Below, in pieces: positions 13,356 through 58,051 of a stretch of DNA of 64,000 bases. Source of the DNA: Serinus canaria. Taxonomy: Eukaryota > Chordata > Aves > Passeriformes > Fringillidae. The position numbers and the translations under genes are program-made. How positions within the stretch are numbered: position 1 is the first letter of the stretch; every line of letters starts with the position of its first letter. The stretch covers positions 44,486,435-44,550,434 of the forward strand of contig NC_066317.1 of assembly GCF_022539315.1 (NCBI RefSeq), read 5' to 3'. The notes beneath the pieces were generated by a model. It ran no database searches. It was given only the letters and a program-made list of their open reading frames with translations, and had not been told where the DNA came from.

Positions 13356-14811
13356 CATGACAGTCTGTGGCCCTGATGGTCCATGATGATAACATGGTGC
13401 TTTAGAGCTGGGTACAACAATGCTTTGAAGGGCAGATAAAAGACATGAAATGTCAATATGGGCTTTTCCATGAAAGCTATTCCTTAGAACTGGCACAATA
13501 AAATAATTCAGAAGGAAATGAGCTGTTTGACCATGAGCAGGAATGGAAGTGGTAATCACTGCAAGCCTTGCAATAAGAAAATAAAAGCAAGATTTTTTTT
13601 TCAGATAACAGAGATGCAATATCCTAGGGTGTTTCAGAACGGGAAACATTTCAGGAAAATAAAATTAATGATGTGCTAACCAAATAAATGCATGAAATAG
13701 CTCCTTTGGCTACGCTAAATGAGAATTCCCAAATTATTTGTACAATTTAGCTGCAGGAATCCTGCAGTATGAACTGTGCTTGAATGTGGGGGTGGTGGAC
13801 AAGAAAAAAAATGGTTCCATATCAGACACCATCTTCTGAAGCACTATTAAAAACAATGACAATGCCAGTTTTAACAATGCTTGTATCTCATGGCTCCTGA
13901 CAAAACCAGGTTATAATTTCCTTAATTAGTTTTAACAAGCAGAGTGAAGACCTGTATGGAAGAATAAAAAAAAAAAAAAAAAAGATAAAAGGAAGCTGTT
14001 TTACAAAGGAAGCTGAAGAAGAGGAGCTTTTCAAGGTGGTCTGCTGACAGAACAGGAATGTTCAACCAAAACAGTTGAGGTCTGTCTCCCATATAAGTTA
14101 GTAGGGGTTTTAGTAGGGTAATTTTACAGACTTATAGGTTCTATATCTACTATTAAATCACATACCAAACAGGAAAACCCTTAAGCAGCACAAGAACAAA
14201 TGTGAGATGGGGAGTCACAGATTTCAAACCTGCAGTAACTACATCAGAGTGTCTCTCACTAAGACAGAGAGTACCTGCTCAAGCAAGGGCAGCTTTCCCT
14301 TTGTGACCCTCCCACTGCAGCAGCCCCAGGTATCTCCTGCTGCCTCCCAGCAGTGCTGATCTCGGCCAGTCCAGCACGAGCTCTCATGCCAGCCTGAAAG
14401 AGGGGCCAAGTGCATGGACAGTTTTTAAAGCAAGGGGGAATATTCAGCATCACTGCTGCCTTTGAGTGGCTCCAACTGCCTCTGCAACCATTTCCTTAGC
14501 AATACTGAGAGATCTTCAGTTTAAATACTATGCATGTCATACAGACTGCACCAACAGTCTACAAGATCAATCTTCTAACTGCAATTTTCTTCCAGAACAA
14601 AGCTGCATTGGAATTTTCAAGTATTTGTCCCACATATTCGCAGGTAAAGAACTTATAGAGCAAATAATTTTTGGCATGTATTCGCAAAAGTGTTTCAGAA
14701 TGCCAGACTTGACCTGTGTGTGGCCAGACACTGAGGTTTTGCTTCAACCCAGGAATTTATTAAAACTTACATGAAAATATTCAGTTTTAACATAATACAC
14801 ATTGTTAGCAT
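13356..14811. other. Intergenic sequence between CR1 and KIT 3' end
   Basis: No gene was recognised. It contains an A17 run near 13967-13983. It may include the last bases of the KIT transcript if the distal AATAAA is used. Confidence 0.5.
14756..14761 (-). terminator. Alternative KIT polyadenylation signal AATAAA
   Basis: This is a second minus-strand AATAAA, 75 nt beyond the first. Its downstream sequence is less clearly U/GU-rich, so it is the weaker candidate. Confidence 0.3.
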
Positions 14812-14830
14812 TTGAATACATATTTACAGA

Positions 14831-14836
14831 TTTATT
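14831..14836 (-). terminator. Putative KIT polyadenylation signal AATAAA
   Basis: AATAAA is read on the minus strand, followed about 25-40 nt on by UGUGUAUUAUGUU-like sequence that could be the downstream element. Cleavage would fall near 14812. A second AATAAA at 14761-14756 is the main competitor. Confidence 0.5.
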
Positions 14837-14996
14837 TGAACTTTTCTTAACTGCAATTCTACAACTGAGCAACATATCCATAAGTGTTTCATAAACTTTC
14901 AAACACTTACATATTTATACATATAGTTTTTGCATATATATATATAAAAAAATATTTTTGAGACTCAAGGACTGAGAATAGTCAAAAGGACATTAT

Positions 14997-15004
14997 TGCT
15001 ACAT
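14997..15004 (-). promoter_or_regulatory. miR-221/222 8-mer target site in KIT 3'UTR
   Basis: The minus strand reads ATGTAGCA, an 8-mer match to the shared miR-221/miR-222 seed with the A opposite position 1. Human KIT is an established miR-221/222 target through its 3'UTR. The site lies about 1.96 kb after the stop, near the likely poly(A) end. Confidence 0.7.
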
Positions 15005-16286
15005 TTCCATATTTACAAAAACAATGCATAAACCCATTCAAAACACCAAGCCATTGCAAAATAAGTTTCAACCCCCCAAAATTATAAAAATATAAATTTC
15101 AAGAACGAAAAAACCCAAACCTCTTTCAGCTAAGTGTCTGTAAAGTACCGAGACATCTATAACAACTAGTTTGTCTACAGTTGCTCCAAAAGCCAACACG
15201 TTACAAAAGAGCTTTTATAGCATTAAACTGAAAATGCTCAACAACTAGTATGCATAAGAGTGCATCCAAACAAATGGCTAACTTTGGAAAGGTGCAACAG
15301 CCTAAGTTCAGTGCAAATGGCTAATTTTTTTTTATTTAACTCTGAAAGACGGATTCCTGTAACAACAAACCAAATGCACAGTCATAGAAGGAGCGCGGTA
15401 TTCCACGTAACCCAAAATATACTACCAGCGTGTGTATTTACAATTACCTTGTATTTGGGCAGTTACACATTTGAATTGCATGTAAACTCAACCAAAATTC
15501 TGGTAAAGTAAGTAACAGAGTGCTTAAGTGCATTGTAAATAAATTGGTACTCAAGTAGTACTCTGCCTCTGAGAAATACTTCTCTCAATGCCTTTACTTA
15601 TTTTTAGGGGTCAGAAACAAAGGAAGAAAAGAACCAGCAGTGTTCCTGGTGGGAAGAAAAGGGGTTAGAAAAGACTTTTAGGCATAACCCTGGGCTCAAC
15701 TGATGCTGACCCCAAAACTTCATGTGTTTCAAAGAAGACTGAAAGGATTCTTTCTTTTATGCCATTTATAAATTTGGCACTTCTCAGTTAGACTTTTCTT
15801 CACTATCATCTCCAGACTACCAGAGAAACAACTTGGGGTGGAGGAGAATAGTCCTTTCCAGTTAACACTATCCAAGACTGCCTGTGGGAAAGATTCACCT
15901 GGGAAGACAAGATAAAGAAAGGGCCCCCAGGAGAGCATTATTATTCTCTTGTCTCCCTTAGATAAGATGACTCGTTAAACGACCTCTTCTCCGGACACAC
16001 AGTTTACTGGAAGCAGCCTTCCTCCTGTTTTTTTGACCAATCTGGCAGGGCCCACCTATCTTTGGTGAACACTTTTAGATGCAACTATTAGCAAAACAAA
16101 TGTCAAAGTCTTTGGGCACACCAGGCAGAGGGCCACAGAAGCAGTTCAGGCTCCATGGTGGTGTGAGACCCAGCAATGGGCAGCTTAATGCTGGCAGGGA
16201 ATGCACCAGTGGGAAGTAGTGCATATATCCATGGAAACAGTGCAACTGGTCTGCAAGGCTGACAGCTCAGGTGGGAAAATGGATAA

Positions 16287-16321
16287 ATGGATTTTCATTT
16301 TTCATAAAAATGAAAATCCAT
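16287..16321. repeat. Perfect 16-bp inverted repeat in KIT 3'UTR
   Basis: The arms at 16287-16302 and 16306-16321 are perfect reverse complements with a 3-nt loop. In the mRNA they would form an AT-rich 16-bp hairpin about 640-680 nt after the stop. Confidence 0.9.
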
Positions 16322-16963
16322 GCTCTTCCTCCTTTCTCCTCTGGTTTAAACCCCAGAGCTCCCAGGAGAGTTTCCAGCTGTGCAAATCAGCTTTGGAAGG
16401 GTCTTGGTTCCTTCACCTCTTTTTCCCAGGTAAATATAGCACCCTCACTGGCCTCCAAACTGTAATACCTGCCTGGGAAAGCCTTTCAGGCATGGCTGGA
16501 TGTGGAAAGGGGTTTACAAAACCATTAACTTAATACTTGTTTATTTCATAAATTCAGAAAAACAAGATTAACTAGAAAATGACTGTATGCATTCCAGGCA
16601 CAGATCCAGAGACGAATCACTGCAGATTTGGTTTGATCTACAGTCATCTAATTCCACACCCTGGCTTAGGATTTCTTTTGTCGGATGTTTTTTTCCTTCA
16701 CATCTGGCTCTCTACTGCAAATACACACAATATAGCAAAATATATACAGCTTCAATTAACACTGCAATGATGCCTGTAACCGTGCTCAGCAGATAAAGTT
16801 TATGTATAACAGTGCATGGTAAAGGACAGTATTACAACAACGTTTCAGATACACAGTGGTAGTAGTGAGTAAAAGAAAGAGAAATTACTGAAGTTGTCCC
16901 TCTCTCAGCCCCTGCACAAGACAAACAGCTAACACATCTGATCTCCTCTCCTTCACATGCCAC

Positions 16964-50212
<33,249 letters not shown>

Positions 50213-51196
50213 CTGGAAAAAAAAAAAGGACAAAATAGAACGTCTGTCAATACAACACTCTCCTTTTTTCCTGCAGCTAAATTATTATTTATAGCTGTGT
50301 ATGTGCAACTAATATTTTGGGATTTATTTCTTAAAAATACTAAGCTGCAACAGCACTGTGCAATTCTACAGACAACTTTTGGCTTGTAGCACCTTTGGCA
50401 CACAGAGAAAATAACCAGTGCAGGTGGAAACTGGCCTCTAAAAGACCTTTGGAAACTAAAGTTTCAGATGCAGCACTCTCTGCAATGTTTTGGCTTTTGA
50501 ATGGGAACAGACCCAAGCTATTTAAAAATTAAATTCAAGAACATATGAGTCTGATCCTACATGGCAGCACTTTTAATCATTCTTTGTCATTTACTCAGTA
50601 TGTTGCCAAGAACTAAAGTTTCCTTGCTCAACAGTTATCTTTTTATAACTGCTCTCTCATATATTCAGATGCTCTACTCATACCCTTGAATTAGAAGTGT
50701 CCAGTTTAATGAAGGCATCAGAACATGCTTTCCATACTTGCTTTTTTCTTTACCTGAAGTGCCAAATCAACATTGCTTACATAAAAAAACCATGCAAAAT
50801 AGTCTTCAAGTTTCCATCCCAATGCTGCCAAATTAATTTCACTGAGGCACCAATCTCCCAGTCACCAAAGCAGCTCTAATTGACAATTTAGCTGCTTTTC
50901 CACTGAACACCACAGCCTAACACAACGTTTTAAATGTTCTCACAAAATAAACCTCTGTAAAATTAGCAGTCCCAGATCACAACTCCCAACCACTCCCCAG
51001 CTGTCTACACAGAGAAAGGAGCACATTTAGGCTTCCTTGGCTCTACTGTTAGGCCAAGCCAATCAGGGGGTTGCTGAGTTAGCATACCCATTATTTGAAA
51101 GTATTAGAGCACCTACAAAAATGCAGTTCATAGTCAAAAATCCAGAAAAATTCTCACTGTTTTGGACCTACTTGAATATCAGAAAAACATAGGTAA

Positions 51197-51220
51197 GTAC
51201 TGAGGTGAGTACTGAGGTGA
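51197..51220 (+). repeat. 12-nt tandem duplication at duplication edge
   Basis: GTACTGAGGTGA occurs twice exactly, directly beside the start of the first intron 1 duplicate. Confidence 0.9.
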
Positions 51221-51223
51221 TCT

Positions 51224-51842
51224 TGCAGTAACAAACCCCTCCCCTTTCAGAGTAATCCTCAGCTTACAATAATAGTGCTGTTTGCTCATGCCACACAGTT
51301 GTACAAGACTGTACAACATCCATGTGTAGTAGCAGAGTCATGCCACTGAAAATGCTACTTGCATGCAAAAACACACTCTGCAGCTCCATTCAGAGGCTGA
51401 ATCTCCCTACCCACACAGATAACAGCAGACGTTCAGGAAAAACAATCGGATAATTACTCGGGATGAGGTTATACACTCCAGACTTAATTCACTCATCTCA
51501 CAGCTTTACTCATTCTTAAGGTATATACTGGATTAAGACCAGGTCAGGTAACTGCTCCTCTTCCTGACAAATCCACCACAGAGTAGGAAGCAAAGGATGG
51601 TCAGACCACCTGCAGAGACTAATTACTTTGTTTGTTTCCAGTCTGAAAGGAGCCCCCCTTGAAATTAGAATTTATCAGTGTTAAACTCAACTGGCACTCA
51701 TTCTTCCAGTGTCACCAAGCAATTTTCCACATGAGGTCTACTAATCCTGCATATATGCTTCCATGACTGAAGGCATAAACAACCATCCTAGAAATAAAAA
51801 TTGCCAGAAAAGGCAGAAAAAACCAACTTTTAATTTCAGATC
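51224..51842 (+). repeat. Intron 1 direct duplication, copy 1
   Basis: This aligns by eye along its length with 53053-53712. The flanks are clearly diverged, but the core 51357-51629 is about 96% identical (9 mismatches and one 1-nt gap in 273). The core has AT-rich motifs such as TAATTACTC and TTAATTC and is not simple repeat. Confidence 0.88.
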
Positions 51843-52413
51843 TGCTATCTCAAAGTGCAGGTGTGTGTGTGAGCTGTGGTACAGTAGCTCAAACACAAAG
51901 AGTGAAAGTCCAAGATTTCAGAAGAATGAGTCCCAGCCAGCAGTGGAATGGTAAACAGGAAAGATGGAAAAATCCTTTGCCCTGGGCAGAGGTGCCTGAC
52001 AGGAGGGTTGAGGCAAGAACACCTCTGATTTTCAAACCCTTCAGTTCAGAGCCAGGAACTTCTGGCATGTGAGAAGACAGAGGGCAAACACCTCTGAGAA
52101 GGGCTCCTGAACAACCACACAGGTCCTTCATGGGGACCTCTTTGGAAGACTTACCTGCTCGCTCCCCACAGACCACAGGGCAGTTCAAGTGACAAAGCAC
52201 ATGAGCTGCATAAAACAGCAGAAGTGTGGTGTGGTATAGCTATCCCAGCACTAGCTTAGCAGACCAGTCAGGGAGCACTGAGAAAGCAGAAGATGTGGAC
52301 AACCTTCACTGCCATCACTCCACGCCTGCAGCCAGCAAGGCCTCAGCCTGGGCCCTGCCAGGGAGCTGCTGGGCTGGGATGGCCCCCACTGCCAGTGCCT
52401 CGAGGAGCACAGA

Positions 52414-52931
52414 CCTGGGCAGGGGAAACAGACCCTGCCATGGAGCAAACACCAGCGTGTGTGTGCCCTAACCAGGGCACAGGGCAGCCTCCCTCAGCAG
52501 CCCAAGGTGAGTGCTGCTGGGGCCTGGCCTCAACTCCAGCCCTGGCAGGGCGCAGGCAGCGGGATGAGCGCACCAGCCAGCCAGCCTGAGCTGTGCTTCC
52601 CCTCTTTCAGCAGCAGCCTCAGCTGCAGCAGGAGGAGACTTCATTCCAAGTGTCCAGAGCTACACGGAGAACAAACTCATTTACTTGCCCCTGAGGAAAC
52701 GCCAAGCCAGCCTGGCTGGCTGAACTGCTCCCTCCACTTCCCTCCTGGGTACTTCCCCAGCCCAGGAATGACACACGGGGTAAGTGCAGGCTCCAAACTG
52801 CCCAGACAACACCGGCCTGTGAAGTCTGGCAGACAGACATCAGCCTTCTGCTTCCCAAACCCACCTAAGCACCCAACCCTAGGGCACAGGCTGTGGGAAG
52901 GTCAAGTGTAGGGTATCACCAACAGGTTTGC
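52414..52931 (+). repeat. GC-rich dispersed element, copy in KIT intron 1
   Basis: 518 bp matching 45196-45604 with an additional 109-bp segment at 52761-52869. Both copies carry a donor-like CAAGgtgagt and an acceptor-like ctctttcag about 110 nt apart on the plus strand, antisense to KIT. It lies between the two copies of the intron 1 duplication. Confidence 0.9.
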
Positions 52932-53052
52932 AGAGGAAAAAAGGACCCATTACAGGTAGCAGCATAAAGATTAATGTCATAATTGACTTGTGACCTGAGG
53001 ATGGATTTGTCAAACCGTACACATTACTGTGTTGTGTGTAAATGCTGGCAGG

Positions 53053-53712
53053 TTCTGCAGTAACAAACCCTTCCCCTTACGAAGGCCAGCTCAATAGCCC
53101 TGCAAATACTCAAGGCCGTGTCCCTCTGATGCACAGCACAGCTTTGCACAGCTGGACTGGAGGTGTAACAGCCATGCCACAGTCAGGGGGACACTTCTCA
53201 AAACCCAACTCCACTTGCATGCAAAAACACACTCTGCAGCTCCATGCAGAGGCTGAATCTCCCTACCCACACAGATAACAACAGACGTTCAGGAAAAACA
53301 ATCGGATAATTACTCGGGATGAGGTTATACACTCCAGACTTAATTCACTCATCTCACAGCTTTAGGCGCTCTTAAGGTATATACCGGATTAAGACAGGTC
53401 AGGTAACTGCTGCTCTTCCTGACAAATCCACCACAGAGTAGGAAGCAAAGGATGGCCAGACCACCTGCAGAGACTAATTACTTTTTGGTCTGGGTTTTGG
53501 AGGAAGCCCTTGTTCTCTCCTCATCTCCCTCCAATTGAGATTTACCAGTGCTAAAACCAATAGACAAGTCCACCAGTGCCTGTTTTTCCAGCACCACCAG
53601 AAATTTTCCATGAATTCTATTAATCTGCTATATAAACTCACATGACTGAACATATAAAAAAGTATCGCACAAAAAAATAATTGCCAGAAAGATTAGAAAA
53701 ACATCATTTCAT
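53053..53712 (+). repeat. Intron 1 direct duplication, copy 2
   Basis: Second copy of 51224-51842, offset by about 1.85 kb. The near-identical core is 53213-53484, and sequence either side aligns only loosely. Confidence 0.88.
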
Positions 53713-56700
53713 ATTCTTATGGAACATTTATGAGTCTTATCTACTCTTTCCCCTAGCCCTAATCCTATCCATTCTGGTTAGGAGTTCAAGTCTTTGCAAC
53801 ACTTACTAGCAGGACTATCTAGCAAGTTATTGGTAAATTTTTTAAGGTAGTAAACAACACAGCAGAGCCTGACCTGTCCAGAGGCACAAGAAATACACTA
53901 TGTAGCAGAGCTGGAGAAAAAAAATGAGGAAACTAGAACAATGTGGTGAAGTATCACTCATATTTCGAGTTTATTTTGCTATGATTCCTTTTGTGCAGTC
54001 TATGAATTCTCAGCAAAATAACTTAGAAATTCAATAATACCTTGTGCAAACTATTCCCAGAGTGTAAAGGGTTTTTTTCTATTGCCTTCTGAAAATCATG
54101 TCTCTTCAAAAAAACTATGACAGTGTAGGGACAACCGGTTGTAAACAGAATGACTATTAGATTTGCTTCGTATTATGTACCAAAATATCATGTCTTTAAA
54201 AGGGAATTAAAATGGTGTTTAGAAAGATGAGAATGACTTTGTATCTTCTTTTTGGAGGAATAATTAAGTGACAGAAATCTGAGAGTTTAACTAACAATTT
54301 GTAATCTGGTGCACTAATCCCCACAGCATGTGTCCATCTGCTCTCTGCTCATCTTTTCTCAGACTCATGTCTGAGACTGCTCCATTTGTACGGCACCCAA
54401 GTGATGGGGCTCTTTCCAGGTCCCCTGTTGCCCCGGGGACTCCAGTAACATCAACCATGTAACCACAGCCACGACACCAAGACCCATAACTCAGGACTCA
54501 GTTGTGTTGTCAGTATATATGCTAGAGGTAGTAGGGACCTCCAAGTGCCAAACCCCATGGGAAACAGTGTTTGCTGTCTCCTCCCAGAGCTCTGTGTTCA
54601 TGATCCCACTTGGGATCCTAGCTTTACCAGTCACTAGCAGGACTGTTTCTGAGCAATGGGATGCAGGAAGTTTTCCAGGTGTGGGTATGCATCCTTACTT
54701 TGTTACCTACCCCACACCAAGGCATGCCCTCACCCTCTCTCCTCCTCTTCACACCTTTGAAAAGGAGGTGGAGTACTGCTTCAATATTCAGCTGAGTGTC
54801 CCCATCTCAGTAAGGCTCACCTGACAACAGGAACAACCCAGGACAAGAAGAGAGGAAACCTGTCTTCTGCCCAAATAGGTCCTGTGGTCTCAAGTGGTGC
54901 AGATGATCCCACTGTTGATCACAGATTGTGGATTCCACCATGACACATTCAACATTCCCCACACGCTGCATAGCCAGAGTACCACACTGGGATTCTGGAT
55001 AACCCTCTAGAGTTGTCCTCAAGGGCAACTAGAGGATGTAATTACTATATGCTAACAAAAATACACTGATAATGGCAAATAAGTCACAATTTAAAAAAAA
55101 AAAACAAACCTAAAATAAACTAATAAGCTCAGAGTTGGACAGCCCAAGTTCAATTCTGGATGTACTAAATTTGAGTCCTACAGCTGAAGAGCTTCACTTC
55201 CACAACCCTAACTTCTCTTTGTAATATAAAAGACTTGGATTAAAAACTATGATGCTGGGAACAATCACTTGAGAACAAGGCTGTGTAACTGAAAAAAAGA
55301 ATATATAAATATATTAAAATGAAGGGAGAGGGAGGAAAGAGGAGGAGTACAGCAGTTGTGAATTCTGCATGCAGAAGGAACATCTGGAAAACCAAGCTGC
55401 AGGAATTAGAAAATCAAACAGCTGTAGATAATACTCATAGGAAATGCAGGTCAAATTGCAGGGATATGATTAAGGACAGCAGAATGTTCCTGTAACAATT
55501 AAGGGATGTGCAAACAACAAAAGCTCTGGCTGAGGAGTGAACCATCCTGGGAAAAAAATACAGTTTATGCTGGAGCTTTTCAGCCTCAGCACAACACTGT
55601 TGTAGCATGGAAGAGCACATCAGGTGCAAGTCCACATCAAGCTCACAAGCAACTGGAAACCATCTCCAGCTGCCAAGCAAACAAAGGATGTGGGACTGCC
55701 ATGGAGTAAGATGAAGAGTCAAACACTGTGGATTTTATTCCCAGCTCTGCCACAGATTTCCTGCACAACCTTAGGCCAACAGGTTGGTCTCTCTGTGGCC
55801 ACTTCCTCTTTCAACTCTTATCTAAACATTAAAAGGAACAAGAAGTTTGTGGCAGCTCTATAACACAACAGATTGCTTCCAAAGAAAAATAAAACAAAAA
55901 ACCCTGTGCCTTATCCCACGCCCTTCTACTCAAGTTGTGTGGAATATGTCCCTGGGCAGAGTGCTGCTTTCCAGCGCAGTCACAACCTGCTGACATCCAG
56001 TGCCAGCCTCTCTGCCCAGCCCACGGCACTGGCAGCACCCTGCCAACAGGTTCATTGCTGCTCAGCAAGGGCAAATCCCTCACCCTGCCTCCCCAAGGGC
56101 TGGGACACACTGAAAGGGCATAGCAGGCTCTTCTGAGCTCTGCCTTTTCCCCTTGCAGTTGTCCATAAACTTCATAGTCATCATCATTTAAGCTGTACAA
56201 ACAGCGCACAACGAAAACAGTGACCTGACCGTGACCTGATCCTGACCATGATTTCTAAAGCAGTTAACGTTTTTCTATCATTAATGCACAGAGGAGCTAA
56301 ACTTCAAGAGACAAAATGTCCACAACTTTTGTCTAAGATTGTGAGGATTGGGTACAATTGGGGTGACTATTTTTTTTCAGTGCCTATACATTCTGGGCAC
56401 TGACTTTATTTCAAGGGCTATCACACAGACCTCACTCACCGTGGTTTTTCATCTACAGCAACATAAGAGAGCAGAAACAAGAGATATGCTTTATCAGTTA
56501 AAGTAGTGGCACTGCTGTAGATGCAATGGTCCAGGGATATCAGCAACACATGGCTTGCAGGGAAGTAATATCCTCTTTCAGCACACCCAGAACTGCTGGA
56601 AAAAATGAACATGTTTTCAGACACACAAGTCCCCTGTAGGTCTGAAAGAAGAGCAGAAGCAAAACCAACTCTTTTACACAAGTGTAGAGGTCCTAGCCAG

Positions 56701-58017
56701 AAGCCTGCTTAATCCTCTCTAGAGTATTTACACACAGGTCTAATTGAGGAATATCACCTTTCTAACTCTGTTTCTTATTTGTTAAAGCCACTATGACAGT
56801 TGACATATGCTATGATGGACATGAATGTAAGATCCTTTCAATTACATTTTCTTTGTCTTGCCATTTCATGCCCCAAGGAAAAATATGAAGTGTCAAACTT
56901 TCATGTTAATTGCACTGAAACAACTTGAATTTACTCTGATGTATAAAATCTCAGAGATTTTTCAAAGTAGAGATGGTATCATATGCTTGTTTTGTTCCAT
57001 TTCACTAAACAGACACTCTCCCTTATGCTAGATGAAAAGTTTAGCAATGGCAAATGTCGGTTTTAAATTATTTGATCTGAAAGCTACATCAGATCCTGTT
57101 TCAGCCAGGCTGTGGGGATAAAGGTGCTAGCAAAAGAAACCATCCATACCAACACCCACACTAGTATCTTCCTCAAAGACATAGACCAAAAAATACCCAA
57201 CACATGATTGATTGTCCCTGCAAGTGTTACAGACTCTCAGCATATCTGAACGACACAAATCCTTGCTGACTGTCTCCTCTGCCCCAACTTCTTTTCAGAG
57301 ACTGAAAAATTATCTGTCACTGGACACATACTTAAGTCTAGGCTGATTAGGCTTCCCTGCAGAACTAAGCAGTTTGTTTCCAACCCATCTCCCAGGGTCA
57401 GTGCTATCTGCTGACCAACAGACTCTTGAATGCCATGTTTTCCAAGCAGAAACAAAGAGCTCGCGAGCTTGTGCTCACTCTGAAGTTTAGGATTCTTGGA
57501 AGCTGTGTATTACTGAGCAGTAGACCAGTGTAGAGGATTAATGAGGGCTTTGACTTTTACACAGCTGCATGAGGGCAACCCCGGTCTCCCCAGCCAGCCC
57601 TGCTTGTCCCCTCACCCCCAAAGGGAAAGGGGGCAGAGGAAGGGCACTGTGGAGAGCAGGAGACGGGAGCTCACAGCACAGCACTCAAAGGCACAGCCAA
57701 GCTGACTCCATCTGCAAACAGCATCAAGGAGAAATGAAGATCTCCCACACAAAGAGCAAGTGTGGAACCAGCCAGCTGATTCCCACCCATGGCAAACCCA
57801 AGAGAGGAAGTGGCAGGAGGTTAGAACAAAGGTTGTCTTTATCATCTGTGGAGGCATGAGCATGAGGAACTACAGAGGCTGTGGCTGTGAGGCACCCCCT
57901 TTGCAGTGAGGCCCCATGGTAACCTTCGAGCTCCATAGTTTGGACTTGCACCTACATGGACCTGCCCCAAGATATACCTCACGCCCTGGCAGGGCATTTC
58001 ACAGAACAAGTAAGAGG

Positions 58018-58051
58018 CACTTGATGCTTAGCACTTGCAAAGCATCAAGTG
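58018..58051. repeat. Perfect 12-bp inverted repeat in KIT intron 1
   Basis: Arms CACTTGATGCTT and AAGCATCAAGTG surround a 10-nt loop. Confidence 0.92.

Larger units (their letters stand above)
14812..16963 (-). other. KIT: KIT 3' untranslated region (probable extent)
   Basis: This AT-rich stretch follows the KIT stop codon. An AATAAA on the minus strand at 14836-14831 with a GU-rich stretch just beyond it would give a 3'UTR of about 2.15 kb, close to the human length I recall. A second AATAAA at 14761-14756 could serve as an alternative end. It holds an 8-mer miR-221/222 site near its 3' end and a perfect hairpin at 16287-16321. The 3' boundary is inferred. Confidence 0.7.

Noticed and set aside
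1..14811. Expected neighbour KDR at the 3' side of KIT
   Set aside because: No VEGFR2-like exon was found in any frame. The intergenic distance is large in vertebrates, so it should lie further away.
52459..52911. Open frames of 98-150 codons across the GC-rich element, with relatives at 45138-45555
   Set aside because: The frames are open in both copies, but most differences change amino acids and several are non-conservative. The protein is low-complexity and has no recognisable domain.
55005..55036. Inverted repeat CCTCTAGAGTTG / CAACTAGAGG in intron 1
   Set aside because: The arms need a 2-nt bulge, and the stem is short enough to be expected by chance in a window of this size.
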